Positions 31,090 through 40,508 of a stretch of 48,081 bases of DNA are shown here, piece by piece. The notes below the pieces were generated by a model that saw nothing but the letters and a program-made list of their open reading frames with translations, made no database searches and was not told the origin of the DNA. Every line of letters starts with the position of its first letter. Within the stretch, counting starts at the first letter, position 1. The DNA comes from Peptoniphilaceae bacterium (GTDB lineage Bacteria; Bacillota; Clostridia; Tissierellales; Peptoniphilaceae). The translations under genes and the position numbers were made by a program. Location: assembly GCA_910589545.1 (NCBI GenBank), contig CAJUSY010000007.1:1-48081 (forward strand). Direction: 5' to 3'.

Positions 31090-31201
31090 CTTATCTTTGT
31101 TTCCTAATCTAATAATAATCTTTAGGTGTTAAATAATATTAATGTATTGGTAAAATATACGTAAATAAGCTAAAATAAAAACATAAAAATTATTTTTAAT
31201 A

Positions 31202-31210
31202 TGCTATAAT
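31202..31210 (+). promoter_or_regulatory. Extended -10 promoter of the DeoR regulator gene
   Basis: TGCTATAAT on the plus strand, about 29 nt before the ATG. AGAGGTG follows 16 nt before the start, which is a longer spacing than usual. Confidence 0.6.
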
Positions 31211-31238
31211 AAAAAAGAGGTGAAAAATTTATAATACT

Positions 31239-32012
31239 ATGCTAAAAAATGATAGATTAAATAAAATATTACAAGATTTAAATAAACATGGTAGCATCAC
31301 AGTCCAAAATTTATCGAAAAATTTAAATGTTACTCCTGAAACTATACGCCGTGATCTAGAAACATTAGAAAATGAAAATAAATTGAAAAGAGTTTATGGC
31401 GGTGCTATTTTAATTGACGAAAATATTCCAGAATTTGATTTGATTACAAGAAAAACAATCAACATTGAAAAAAAAATAAATTTAGCTACTATAACTACTG
31501 ACTTTGTTAAAGAAGGTTCTATGATAGCTCTAGACGACAGTACGACGAATGTAGAAATATCCAAATCATTAATAAAACAATTTAACAATATCTCATGTAT
31601 AACGAACTCTCTGTCAATAGCACAAATATTAGCTACTAATCCTTCTATCAAAATATTACTTGCTTCTGGAAGACTTAATAATAAAGATTTATTTACATAC
31701 GGATTATCAGCAATAAATTTTATCAAAATGTACCATCCAGATATATTTTTTATGAGTGCAAGTGGAATAAATTTGAAACACGGAATTATGGATTATGGAT
31801 TTGATCAATACGATATAAAAACTACAATGAAGCAGGTCTCCTCGAAAACATTTTGTGTAGCTGATAGTACAAAATTTGGAAATACAGCAACTATTAGAGT
31901 TTGTAATTTTAATGAAGTTGATGGAATTATTACCGACCAGAATTTAGATTCTCAAATTAAAGAGAATTTCTCGGAATTGGGAATAAATCTTTTTTATCCG
32001 GAAAATAATTAA
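31239..32012 (+). CDS. DeoR-family transcriptional regulator
   Basis: A 257-residue DeoR/GlpR-type regulator. The N-terminal winged helix is RLNKILQDLNKHGSITVQN then VTPETIRRDLETLE and LKRVYGGAI. The C-terminal sensor (about 75-257) is of the DeoRC type, with IALDDSTTNVEI, ITNSLSIA, LASGRLN and CVADSTKFGNTA; such domains bind phosphorylated sugars or related metabolites. It is divergent from the Ugp-like importer and hydrolase operon and probably represses it until its phosphorylated ligand appears; a CAAAAACAAA repeat sits between them. The Shine-Dalgarno AGAGGTG is unusually far (16 nt) from the ATG. Confidence 0.92.
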   Translation: MLKNDRLNKILQDLNKHGSITVQNLSKNLNVTPETIRRDLETLENENKLKRVYGGAILIDENIPEFDLITRKTINIEKKINLATITTDFVKEGSMIALDDSTTNVEISKSLIKQFNNISCITNSLSIAQILATNPSIKILLASGRLNNKDLFTYGLSAINFIKMYHPDIFFMSASGINLKHGIMDYGFDQYDIKTTMKQVSSKTFCVADSTKFGNTATIRVCNFNEVDGIITDQNLDSQIKENFSELGINLFYPENN

Positions 32013-32039
32013 TATTAATTGAAGTTATATTAAAATAAT

Positions 32040-32069
32040 CCCCGCTATAATAAATAAATTAAAGCGGGG
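32040..32069. terminator. Hairpin between the DeoR gene and the histidine kinase gene
   Basis: Stem CCCCGCT / AGCGGGG with a 16-nt loop in the convergent gap. Neither side has a strong T-run, so terminator activity is uncertain. Confidence 0.45.
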
Positions 32070-32096
32070 TCAATATTGAAATTGTAATTTTGTATT

Positions 32097-33371
32097 CTAT
32101 TTTACCTTCTTTTTTCTAGTAACTTTAAAATTAATCTCATAAACAAATCTATCTTCATCAATTGATATTTTACTTGTTCCCCCAAGCAACTCTATCAAAT
32201 TCTTCGCAATATATAAACCAAGTCCACTACCTTCAGAATGACGAGACCTTTCTCCTCTTACAAATTGACCCATCAATTCTTCTGCACTAACTTCAATTTT
32301 ATTCTTAGATACATTAGAGAATTTAAGGATAATATTGTCATTGACTACATCACATTCTCCGTAAACTTTTGTGTTAGGTTTGGAATACTTCACAATATTA
32401 CTAAAAATATTTTCGATTACACGAGATAACTTTGCACCATCTGTCATCATCAAAACAGTTTTCCTTTTATCATTATATTCGAATTCTAATCCCATCTTAT
32501 TGAAATCAGAATCAAATTGACCGTAAACTTGTAATACTAATTCATTTAGTTCCACAACTTCCATTTCAATATCAATATTTCCCGTTCCGGTTTTGGAAGC
32601 ATAAATCAAATCTATTACCATTGTTTTCAATCTTTTAGCGTTATATTCTAGAATTTCGATATATCTTTTCTTTTCTGATTCATCAGTTTCGTGATTCAGT
32701 AAATCTACGTAATTTATAATGGAAGTTAGAGGCGTTTTGATATCATGTGAAATATTTGTGATTAGTTCCGTTTTCATTTTTTCTGAATTAATTTTATCTT
32801 GCATCGTGTTGATAACCGAATCATGCAAATGGTTTATAAGGTACACAGAATCTTTGTAAATTTCATCATCTATAAACACATCAATATCTTTTCCAGAATA
32901 CATAGCCTCTACTTTTTTGTTAAGCAGTATTTTGCCCAGATTATTAATCAAAATTGATATGTAAATTTTCGCTAAAATTGCACCGATGAATACAATTCCA
33001 AACAAATTCCTGTTTGAAACCATTATAGTCGCCATCGTATACATCAAAAATATCAAAGTTAATAATGACTCAACATAAATATTGTAGTATTTTCCTTTGA
33101 AATTACTTATAAATTGATATATTAAAAAAGCATTTTTCCTCTTTTTGTAGATAGTTCTTACAACCTTCACCATAGAAAAAAATAAAGCAAGCATCGCATA
33201 TATCAACGTTATGGCAACCGAAAAATTATATAAATTAATTATATTTTCAATAAAAAATGATACAGTGAATACAAGAATGAAGCCAAAACTAAAATACAGT
33301 AGTAGATCTACTAATTGTTTTTCAACATAACCATCGATAGAACGAAAACTTTTTTTAATCCAATTTATCAT
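32097..33371 (-). CDS. Sensor histidine kinase
   Basis: A 424-residue membrane histidine kinase. About four TM helices lie within residues 20-150, with almost no extracellular loop, so it may sense within or near the membrane. HisKA has the phospho-His in TNISHDIKTPLTSIINYV. The ATPase domain has the N-box VIENIFSNIVKYS and the G-box SEGSGLGLYIAKNL. Its ATG overlaps the response regulator stop by 1 nt (TAATG), forming a coupled pair. The signal is not readable from sequence; no ABC exporter is adjacent to suggest BceS-type sensing. Confidence 0.93.
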   Translation of the reverse strand: MINWIKKSFRSIDGYVEKQLVDLLLYFSFGFILVFTVSFFIENIINLYNFSVAITLIYAMLALFFSMVKVVRTIYKKRKNAFLIYQFISNFKGKYYNIYVESLLTLIFLMYTMATIMVSNRNLFGIVFIGAILAKIYISILINNLGKILLNKKVEAMYSGKDIDVFIDDEIYKDSVYLINHLHDSVINTMQDKINSEKMKTELITNISHDIKTPLTSIINYVDLLNHETDESEKKRYIEILEYNAKRLKTMVIDLIYASKTGTGNIDIEMEVVELNELVLQVYGQFDSDFNKMGLEFEYNDKRKTVLMMTDGAKLSRVIENIFSNIVKYSKPNTKVYGECDVVNDNIILKFSNVSKNKIEVSAEELMGQFVRGERSRHSEGSGLGLYIAKNLIELLGGTSKISIDEDRFVYEINFKVTRKKKVK

Positions 33372-34060
33372 TAAATGTCCTCAATCTTATATCCCATTCC
33401 ATATACAGATTTAATTAAATCAGGTCTTCTAGGATTGATTTCAACTTTTTCTCTGAGTCTTGATATATGGACTGAAACTATTTTTTTTACATCATAAGGA
33501 GGAGCTTCCCAAACATTTTCATATATTTCTTCTGATGTGAATACTATTCCTTTGTTTTTCAATAAAAGTAAAATTATTCCATACTCATAAGGAGTTAACT
33601 TTATTTCTTCACCATCAATCAATACTTCCTTTTTGTCGTCGTTGATTGTCAACCTTCCAGCTGAGAATACATTTCCATTTAGAGTATTGTCCTTGCTAAG
33701 TTCCAATCTTCTCAAACATGATTTTATTCTAGCCAATAATTCTACAGCATCGAAAGGTTTGGTAATATAATCATCAGCACCCAAATTTAATCCCATAACC
33801 TTATCATTCAATTCGCTTTTTGCAGACAAAATTATGATTGGTGCATTTGATACTTCTCTTATTTTTTGTGTTAGTTCTAAGCCGTCCATTCCTTCCATCA
33901 TTATATCTACCAAAAATAAATCTATTTTATTCTTTTCCATTAATTCTAACGCATCGTAACCATTATAGGCTTTCAACACATTGTAATTATCTGTTTTTAA
34001 ATATATTTCTATGGCTTTTACTATATCTTTTTCGTCATCGACAACCATAATATTGTACAT
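33371..34060 (-). CDS. OmpR-family response regulator
   Basis: A 229-residue response regulator. The receiver domain has VVDDEKDIV, the phospho-Asp in DLFLVDIMMEGMDG, and ILSAKSELNDKV then DDYITKPFD. The C-terminal winged helix (about 130-229) ends with SVYGMGYKIED. I chose the ATG at 34060, with AAGGTGA just upstream; a GTG at 34069 lies within that Shine-Dalgarno. The Shine-Dalgarno is in the 3' arm of an 11-bp hairpin whose 5' arm lies upstream of the -10 (34083-34088). It is translationally coupled to the kinase. Confidence 0.93.
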   Translation of the reverse strand: MYNIMVVDDEKDIVKAIEIYLKTDNYNVLKAYNGYDALELMEKNKIDLFLVDIMMEGMDGLELTQKIREVSNAPIIILSAKSELNDKVMGLNLGADDYITKPFDAVELLARIKSCLRRLELSKDNTLNGNVFSAGRLTINDDKKEVLIDGEEIKLTPYEYGIILLLLKNKGIVFTSEEIYENVWEAPPYDVKKIVSVHISRLREKVEINPRRPDLIKSVYGMGYKIEDI

Positions 34061-34063
34061 AAA

Positions 34064-34110
34064 AATCACCTTCTCAACTTTTATTATACACTAAAAATCA
34101 GAAGGTGATT
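34064..34110 (-). terminator. uvrA-downstream hairpin that includes the response-regulator RBS
   Basis: Perfect 11-bp inverted repeat AATCACCTTCT / AGAAGGTGATT with a 25-nt loop. On the minus strand it lies between the uvrA stop and the response regulator, ends in TTTTT, and its 3' arm contains the regulator's Shine-Dalgarno AAGGTGA. The loop contains TATAAT (34088-34083), so transcripts from that promoter lack the 5' arm. Confidence 0.7.
34083..34088 (-). promoter_or_regulatory. -10 element of the two-component operon
   Basis: Minus-strand TATAAT, 23 nt before the response-regulator start, inside the hairpin loop. The -35 is poor. Confidence 0.5.
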
Positions 34111-34121
34111 ATTACAAAAAT

Positions 34122-36941
34122 TTAACGATTCAATTTTGGAGCCAAATATTGTCCAGTATAAGAATTTTTCTTACTAATTAATTTTTCAGGAGTTCCTTGG
34201 AATATAACTTTTCCTCCACCATTTCCTCCTTCAGGTCCTAAATCTATAATATAATCAGCAACCTTAATAACATCTAAATTGTGTTCAATAACAATAACAG
34301 TATTTCCTTGATCAACAAGTCTTTGCAATACTTCAATTAATTTATCAATATCTGCTGAATGAAGACCCGTAGTTGGTTCGTCTAAAATATATATAGTTTT
34401 TCCTGTACTTTTTTTAGATAATTCACTGGCTAGTTTTACTCTTTGTGCTTCTCCACCGGATAATTCAGTTGAAGATTGTCCTAATTTAAGATATCCCAAA
34501 CCTACATCTTGTAAAGTTTGCAATTTGTTTTTAATTGGTGGGAAGTTTCTGAAAAATTCTAACGCTTCATCAATCGTCATATCTAACACGTCGGCGATAT
34601 TTTTGCCTTTGTATTTTACTTGCAAAGTTTCTCTGTTGTATCTTTTTCCTTTACAAACATCACACGGAACATAAACATCTGGTAAAAAGTGCATTTCTAC
34701 TTTTAAAGTTCCGTCGCCTTTACAAGCTTCACACCTTCCACCCTTTACGTTAAATGAGAATCTTCCTTTTTGATATCCTCTCATATTTGCTTCAGGTGTT
34801 GATGCAAACAAATCTCTTATCAAATCAAATACTTTTGTATAAGTCGCTGGATTACTTCTAGGAGTTCTACCAATCGGAGATTGATCTATTTGTACAACTT
34901 TATCCAAATTTTCAATTCCAGTCGCCGATTTGAATTTACCATTTTTCATCTTAGCATTATTCAAATCTCTGGCTAATTTCTTGTAGACAATTTCGTTGAC
35001 CAATGAAGACTTTCCAGACCCTGAAACTCCTGTAACACAGTTGAAGCATGAAAGTGCAAATTTTGCATTTATGTTTTTAAGGTTATTTTCTTTGCAACCT
35101 TTAAATTCCAAATATCCATTTGGTTTTCGTCTTTGTTCAGTAACGGGAATTGATAGTTCCCCTGACAAATACTTACCTGTAATTGATCTTTTTTCTTTTA
35201 TAATATCATCAATACTTCCACAAGCTACGATTTCTCCACCGTGAACACCGGCTCCCGGTCCGATGTCAACAAGATAATCGCATTCTTTCATCGTATCTTC
35301 ATCGTGTTCAACAACAACCAAAGTATTTCCAATATCCGTCAAATTTCTAAGCGCTTTAATCAATTTATCATTGTCTCTTTGGTGAAGTCCGATTGAAGGT
35401 TCATCTAATACATACACAACGCCTACCAATGCAGATCCAATTTGTGTTGCCAATCTAATTCTCTGAGATTCTCCACCTGATAAAGTAGAAGCAGATCTAT
35501 CCAAAGTTAAATAATCAAGCCCTACATCGTTCAAAAATTGTAGTCTACTGATAATTTCCTTCAATATTTCATCTCCAATAAATTTCTTGGACTCTTCCAA
35601 TTCCAAATCTTTGAACCATTGAAGAGAATCTTTTACAGGCATTTGACAAATTTCGTAAATATTTTTTTCATTTATGCGAACTGACAAATACTCATCTTTT
35701 AATCTAGCTCCATGACAATAATCGCATTCAACGTCAGTCATATACTCACCAATTTTTTGATGCATAGAATCTGTCGTGCTCCTGTTGTATCTTTCTTCTA
35801 AGTTTTTCAAAACTCCTTCAAATTTACCGTTGAATTTTTTTCTTCCAGAAAAATGACTATCGAAAATAAATGAAAGATTTTTCTTTGATCCATTCAAAAT
35901 TTCATTTATCATTTTCTTTGGAGCATCCTTAATTGGTTTGTCCAATGGAAAGTCATAAGAATCTGCGATTGCTTTTATTATTTCGAAATAATATCCACCT
36001 GGTTTCGAAGATTGATAAGGATCTATTGCGCCTTGTAAAATCGACAACTCTTTATTTGGAATTACCAAATCTTCATCAACTTTTTTATGAAAACCAAGTC
36101 CATTACAATGAGGGCACATTCCAAATGGATTATTGAACGAAAAATCTCTTGGCTCTAATTCTTGGTAAGAAATATGTCCGTCTGGACAGCTCATTGATGT
36201 ACTATAAGAAATTACATCTTTGCCAATAACATCAACTTTTACATTATTTTCAGACAATCTAAGAGCTGTTTCTATGGAATCTGTAAGCCTTGAATCAATT
36301 CCATCTTTAATTATAATTCTGTCGACAATTACATCAATATCGTGTTTTTTGTTTTTATCAAGTTCGATATCTTCTGCTAATTCAACTTGCTCACCATCCA
36401 CAATCGCTCTTATGAATCCATCTTTCCTCAAATTTTGAAGAAGTTTCTTGAATTCACCTTTTTTCCCTTTTACTACGGGACTTAAAATTTGAATTCTGGA
36501 ACGTTCCTCTAATTCTTTCACACTGTCTACAATTTGGTCGACAGTTTGGCTAACAATTTCTTTCCCACAAACAGGGCAATAAGCAGTTCCAACTCTTGCG
36601 AAAAGTAGTCTAAAATAATCGTATATTTCTGTAACAGTTCCCACTGTTGAACGTGGGTTGTTGTTAGTTGTTTTTTGGTCTATAGAAATCGAAGGCGACA
36701 ATCCTTCAATGTACTCTACATCTGGTTTATCCATTTGCCCTAAAAATTGGCGTGCGTAAGAACTCAAAGATTCAACATATCTTCGTTGCCCTTCCGCATA
36801 TATAGTGTCAAATGCCAAAGAAGATTTACCTGACCCACTTAATCCAGTGAAAACTACCATTTTATTCCTTGGAATGGTGAGGTCCACATTTTTTAGGTTA
36901 TTCTCCTTAGCACCTTTTATAACAATTTTATCTTTGCTCAT
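34122..36941 (-). CDS. uvrA: Excinuclease ABC subunit A
   Basis: A 939-residue UvrA with two ABC ATPase halves. The first has Walker A FTGLSGSGKSSLAFDTIYAEG (split by the UvrA insertion) and signature LSGGESQRIRLATQIG. The second has Walker A TGVSGSGKSSLVNEI and LSGGEAQRVKLASEL. Zinc motifs are CPVCG in the first half, CDYCHGARL, and CEACKGDG with CDVCKGKRY in the second. It finds bulky DNA lesions and loads UvrB. It starts 9 nt after the uvrB stop, so uvrBA is one SOS-controlled operon, and is followed by the hairpin that shares the response-regulator RBS. Length is normal. Confidence 0.98.
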   Translation of the reverse strand: MSKDKIVIKGAKENNLKNVDLTIPRNKMVVFTGLSGSGKSSLAFDTIYAEGQRRYVESLSSYARQFLGQMDKPDVEYIEGLSPSISIDQKTTNNNPRSTVGTVTEIYDYFRLLFARVGTAYCPVCGKEIVSQTVDQIVDSVKELEERSRIQILSPVVKGKKGEFKKLLQNLRKDGFIRAIVDGEQVELAEDIELDKNKKHDIDVIVDRIIIKDGIDSRLTDSIETALRLSENNVKVDVIGKDVISYSTSMSCPDGHISYQELEPRDFSFNNPFGMCPHCNGLGFHKKVDEDLVIPNKELSILQGAIDPYQSSKPGGYYFEIIKAIADSYDFPLDKPIKDAPKKMINEILNGSKKNLSFIFDSHFSGRKKFNGKFEGVLKNLEERYNRSTTDSMHQKIGEYMTDVECDYCHGARLKDEYLSVRINEKNIYEICQMPVKDSLQWFKDLELEESKKFIGDEILKEIISRLQFLNDVGLDYLTLDRSASTLSGGESQRIRLATQIGSALVGVVYVLDEPSIGLHQRDNDKLIKALRNLTDIGNTLVVVEHDEDTMKECDYLVDIGPGAGVHGGEIVACGSIDDIIKEKRSITGKYLSGELSIPVTEQRRKPNGYLEFKGCKENNLKNINAKFALSCFNCVTGVSGSGKSSLVNEIVYKKLARDLNNAKMKNGKFKSATGIENLDKVVQIDQSPIGRTPRSNPATYTKVFDLIRDLFASTPEANMRGYQKGRFSFNVKGGRCEACKGDGTLKVEMHFLPDVYVPCDVCKGKRYNRETLQVKYKGKNIADVLDMTIDEALEFFRNFPPIKNKLQTLQDVGLGYLKLGQSSTELSGGEAQRVKLASELSKKSTGKTIYILDEPTTGLHSADIDKLIEVLQRLVDQGNTVIVIEHNLDVIKVADYIIDLGPEGGNGGGKVIFQGTPEKLISKKNSYTGQYLAPKLNR

Positions 36942-36950
36942 TTTGCTCCT

Positions 36951-38921
36951 TTAGTAAGTGTTTTTCAAATTCCTGATTTGATCTCTAAGTGTAGCAGCTC
37001 TCTCGAAATCCAATTCTTCTGCAGCTTTTAACATTTCTGTGTTCAAATTTTCAATAATAACTTCTATTTCGTCCTTTGAAAATTCCGTAACTTTATTAGT
37101 ATCATAACTTTCATTTTCTTCTGCCACAAAAGTATTTTGAATTCTATTTCTAACAGATTTATTTATAGTAGTAGGAATAATGTTGTGTTCTTCGTTGTAT
37201 TCTTCTTGTATACCTCGACGTCTGTTAGTTTCTGTTATAGCCACATCCATAGACCTAGTAATAGTATCACCGTACATTATAACGTGACCATTTGAGTTTC
37301 TAGCAGCTCTCCCTATTGTTTGTATAAGAGAAGTCTCTGAACGCAAGAAACCTTCCTTATCTGCATCCAAGATCGCAATCAATGAAACTTCAGGTAAGTC
37401 CAATCCCTCTCTTAAAAGGTTTATTCCTACAAGTACATCGTATTTTCCTTCTCTCAAATCTCTGATGATTTCCATTCTTTCAATCGTATCTATATCTGAA
37501 TGCAAATAAGTTACTTTTATATCCAAATCTTCAAGATAACGCGTCAAATCTTCACTCATTTTTTTAGTAAGAGTTGTGATAAGAACACGTTCACCTTTTT
37601 CAATAGTTTTATTGATTTCACTAACCAAATCGTCGATTTGTCCTTTTGTAGGACGAACCTCAATTTTGGGATCTAATAGACCCGTTGGTCTGATAATTTG
37701 TTCAACAACTTCATTAGTTTTTGCTTTTTCATACTTTCCTGGAGTTGCCGATACATATATTACTTGATTCATCATCGATTCAAATTCATTGAATCTCAAA
37801 GGACGATTGTCCAATGCAGATGGCAATCTGAACCCATAATCAACCAAGCTGGTTTTTCTAGACCTATCTCCTTCGTACATTCCTCCGATTTGTGGAACAG
37901 TAACGTGTGATTCGTCAATCATCGTCACGAAATCTTTTGGAAAATAGTCGATAAGAGTGTAAGGTCTGCTACCAGGTTTTCTCTGAGACATATGTCTTGA
38001 ATAGTTTTCTATTCCGGTACAAAATCCCATCTCTTTTAACATTTCTATATCGTATCTCGTTCTTTGCTCTAATCTTTGAGCTTCCAACAGTTTATTATTG
38101 TCTTTAAAGTATTTTAATCTATCTTCTAATTCTTCTTCAATAGTTACGATAGCTTTTTCGACTTTTTTCTGAGTCGTTGCATAGTGACTTGCAGGATAAA
38201 TCGCAACGTGATTTCTTAAACCTACAATTTCTCCAGTCAAAGCATCAATCTCAGTAATTCTATCTATTTCGTCACCGAAAAATTCTATTCTAACGCTTTT
38301 TTCTCCACTCGATGCTGGGAAAATATCCAAGCTATCTCCTCTTACTCTGAAAGTTCCTCTGGTAAAATTAATATCATTTCTAACGTATTGAATGTCGATT
38401 AATTTTTTCATGACTTCAGTTCTATCTTTTTCCATTCCTGGACGCAAAGATATAACCAAATTTTCGTAATCAATAGGATCTCCCAAACCGTAAATACAAG
38501 ATACAGAAGAAACTATAATTACATCTCTTCTTTCGAATAAACTCATAGTAGCACTGTGGCGTAGCTTGTCCAATTCTTCATTGATACTTGAATCTTTTTC
38601 GATATAAGTATCTGATTGAACAACGTATGCTTCTGGCTGATAATAATCGTAATAAGAAACGAAAAATTCAACCGCATTTTCTGGGAAAAATTCCCTAAAC
38701 TCACTAGCCAATTGATATGCCAAAGTTTTGTTGTGAGCTATAACCAGAGTTGGTCTTTGAACTTTTTGAATAATATTCGCCATCGTAAAAGTTTTACCTG
38801 AACCAGTAACACCTTTTAAAATCTGATGATTTTTTCCATTTTCCAAACCATTTGCAAGATTATCAATCGCTTGTGGTTGATCACCTGTTGGCTTGAATTT
38901 TGAATGTAATTTAAATTCCAT
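36951..38921 (-). CDS. uvrB: Excinuclease ABC subunit B
   Basis: A 656-residue UvrB. Helicase motif I is LKGVTGSGKTFTMANI; the beta-hairpin region is YYDYYQPEAYV. Motif VI is QTIGRAARN. The C-terminal UvrC-interacting UVR domain (about 615-656) is present (LDFERAATLRDQIRNL). It verifies damage and directs UvrC incision. GGGGTGAG precedes the ATG. The promoter has a strong -35/-10 pair and an SOS box over the transcription start. uvrA follows after 9 nt. Confidence 0.98.
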   Translation of the reverse strand: MEFKLHSKFKPTGDQPQAIDNLANGLENGKNHQILKGVTGSGKTFTMANIIQKVQRPTLVIAHNKTLAYQLASEFREFFPENAVEFFVSYYDYYQPEAYVVQSDTYIEKDSSINEELDKLRHSATMSLFERRDVIIVSSVSCIYGLGDPIDYENLVISLRPGMEKDRTEVMKKLIDIQYVRNDINFTRGTFRVRGDSLDIFPASSGEKSVRIEFFGDEIDRITEIDALTGEIVGLRNHVAIYPASHYATTQKKVEKAIVTIEEELEDRLKYFKDNNKLLEAQRLEQRTRYDIEMLKEMGFCTGIENYSRHMSQRKPGSRPYTLIDYFPKDFVTMIDESHVTVPQIGGMYEGDRSRKTSLVDYGFRLPSALDNRPLRFNEFESMMNQVIYVSATPGKYEKAKTNEVVEQIIRPTGLLDPKIEVRPTKGQIDDLVSEINKTIEKGERVLITTLTKKMSEDLTRYLEDLDIKVTYLHSDIDTIERMEIIRDLREGKYDVLVGINLLREGLDLPEVSLIAILDADKEGFLRSETSLIQTIGRAARNSNGHVIMYGDTITRSMDVAITETNRRRGIQEEYNEEHNIIPTTINKSVRNRIQNTFVAEENESYDTNKVTEFSKDEIEVIIENLNTEMLKAAEELDFERAATLRDQIRNLKNTY

Positions 38922-38932
38922 AACTCACCCCT

Positions 38933-38946
38933 TGAACATATGTTTT
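38933..38946. promoter_or_regulatory. SOS box (DinR/LexA operator) of uvrBA
   Basis: TGAACATATGTTTT matches 12 of 14 positions of the Gram-positive consensus CGAACRNRYGTTYG. It lies immediately after the -10 (38960-38955) and so covers the transcription start. Confidence 0.75.
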
Positions 38947-38954
38947 ACTTTAAC

Positions 38955-38983
38955 ATTATATATCATCTGTGTATTTAATTCAA
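38955..38983 (-). promoter_or_regulatory. Sigma-A promoter of uvrBA
   Basis: Minus-strand -35 TTGAAT (38983-38978), 17 bp, -10 TATAAT (38960-38955). Confidence 0.8.
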
Positions 38984-39040
38984 TAAATAATAATTCGTGT
39001 TCATTCTCGAAAAAACCAAAAAAACTTTTTTAAACAAAAA

Positions 39041-39076
39041 CTAGGCTCACATGACCTGAACCCGTAAACACGGAAT
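39041..39076 (+). repeat. Left inverted repeat of the IS element
   Basis: Shares CTAGGCTC, TGACCTGAACCC and CGGAATA with the reverse complement of the right end, with a few mismatches in between. Confidence 0.85.
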
Positions 39077-39090
39077 AATTTAATAATATT

Positions 39091-40488
39091 TTAAGCGGAA
39101 TGTAATCTGTACATGACAGGGGACATTCCGTTTAATTTTGTTTTAATCCTATCTTCATTGTACCATCTAATATATTTTTCAATCTCATTTTTCAAATGAT
39201 CATAACTATTAAAATTTTCTCCATAATACATTTCCTGTTTCAATATTCCAAAGAAGTTCTCCATTGGAGAATTGTCTAGACAATTGCCTTTTCTTGACAT
39301 ACTTTGCCTAATATTCATTTTTTCTAGTTTTTTAGTCCATGAACTATGTTGGTAATGGAATCCTTGGTCTGAGTGTATAGTTAAATCTTTAATGTCTTTA
39401 TTTTCTTCTAGTGCTTTTTCTAGCATTTCATTGGTTATGTTTATTGTTGGATGATTACTTAATGTATAGCTAATTATTTCGCTGTTGTATAGGTCTAGTA
39501 TTGGTGATAGATAGAGTTTTTCTTCTTTGCCTCTCATTCTAAATTCTGTTATATCTGTTAGCCATAATTGATTTGGTTTAGTAGCCGTAAATTGTCTTCT
39601 TACTACATTATCTGCGACTTTGCCTATTTGTCCCTTGTATGATGAGTATTTTCTTGATCTAGTTTTGAATTTAGTACATAGCAAGGATTCTTCTCTCATT
39701 ATTCTTAATACTCTTTTATGGTTGATATTAAATCCTTTATTTTTTAATACCATAGTTACTCTTCTGTATCCGTATCTACCTTTTGATACTTCTACTATGG
39801 TTTTAATTTCATCTTTAACTTCTTTGTCTTTATCTTCTGGATTAGATAACTTTATCTTCCACTCATAGTATGATGATTTTGGTAACTTAGCTATTTCTAT
39901 CCATTCACTTACCTTGCTTTTTGGATATTCTTTTTGTAGTTTGAGGATTATCTTTGTTTTTTCCTTGCTTCTGCTTCCTCTTCCAGTAGCAAGGCTTGTA
40001 GCTTTTTTTTCGTAGATTATCTTCATTTTGAGAAGTCTATTTTCTTCTCTTAATCTTATTAATTCTTCTCTTTCGCTTTCGTTTATTGGAGTATTATCCT
40101 TTGAATTCTTATTTAATTTACTCATATCTTTTTTAGGCCTTCCTCTGTTATCTTCTAGCCCAGATAGACCACGCTTTTGATAAGCTTTCTCCCATCTATT
40201 TACCATAGATCCATTAACAAGAATGAAATACTCTGCAGTCTCTCTAAGCGAAGTATTATTGATTTGCCTATATTGTATTACAGATAGCTTAAATTCACTA
40301 GTGAATTTATTATTTTTTAGCTTTTTAGTTAAGTTATCAAATCCACCAAATTTGTATTGATTTATCCATAGTTCTAACGTGCTTTTAGGTATATTATATT
40401 TATCAGCTACTTTTCTTGCTCCTCCTATTTTTCCTGAAAGATATTCTAATACTAATTTTATTTTAAATTCTTTTGTGTATTTTGGCAT
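39091..40488 (-). CDS. IS3/IS150-type transposase, OrfA and OrfB fused in one frame
   Basis: A 465-residue transposase. Residues 1-~150 correspond to OrfA: two helix-turn-helix units (YTKEFKIKLVLEYLSG and a second near 63-110) and a leucine-zipper-like stretch ELIRLREENRLLKMKI. The rest corresponds to OrfB with an HTH_21 region (KGRYGYRRVTMVL) and the integrase core rve: WLTDITEF (first Asp), HSDQGFHYQH (second Asp), DNSPMENFF (Glu). DDE is intact. Normally such elements make OrfAB by -1 frameshifting at an A-rich site; here an A8 run (40003-40010, minus strand) joins the frames directly. The element may be active or may carry an indel. Confidence 0.9.
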   Translation of the reverse strand: MPKYTKEFKIKLVLEYLSGKIGGARKVADKYNIPKSTLELWINQYKFGGFDNLTKKLKNNKFTSEFKLSVIQYRQINNTSLRETAEYFILVNGSMVNRWEKAYQKRGLSGLEDNRGRPKKDMSKLNKNSKDNTPINESEREELIRLREENRLLKMKIIYEKKATSLATGRGSRSKEKTKIILKLQKEYPKSKVSEWIEIAKLPKSSYYEWKIKLSNPEDKDKEVKDEIKTIVEVSKGRYGYRRVTMVLKNKGFNINHKRVLRIMREESLLCTKFKTRSRKYSSYKGQIGKVADNVVRRQFTATKPNQLWLTDITEFRMRGKEEKLYLSPILDLYNSEIISYTLSNHPTINITNEMLEKALEENKDIKDLTIHSDQGFHYQHSSWTKKLEKMNIRQSMSRKGNCLDNSPMENFFGILKQEMYYGENFNSYDHLKNEIEKYIRWYNEDRIKTKLNGMSPVMYRLHSA

Positions 40489-40508
40489 ACAAAAACCCCT
40501 CCATCCGT

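Noticed and set aside
39001..39040. A-rich and T-rich runs left of the IS as a terminator
   Set aside because: The match is only homopolymer A/T pairing with no GC stem.
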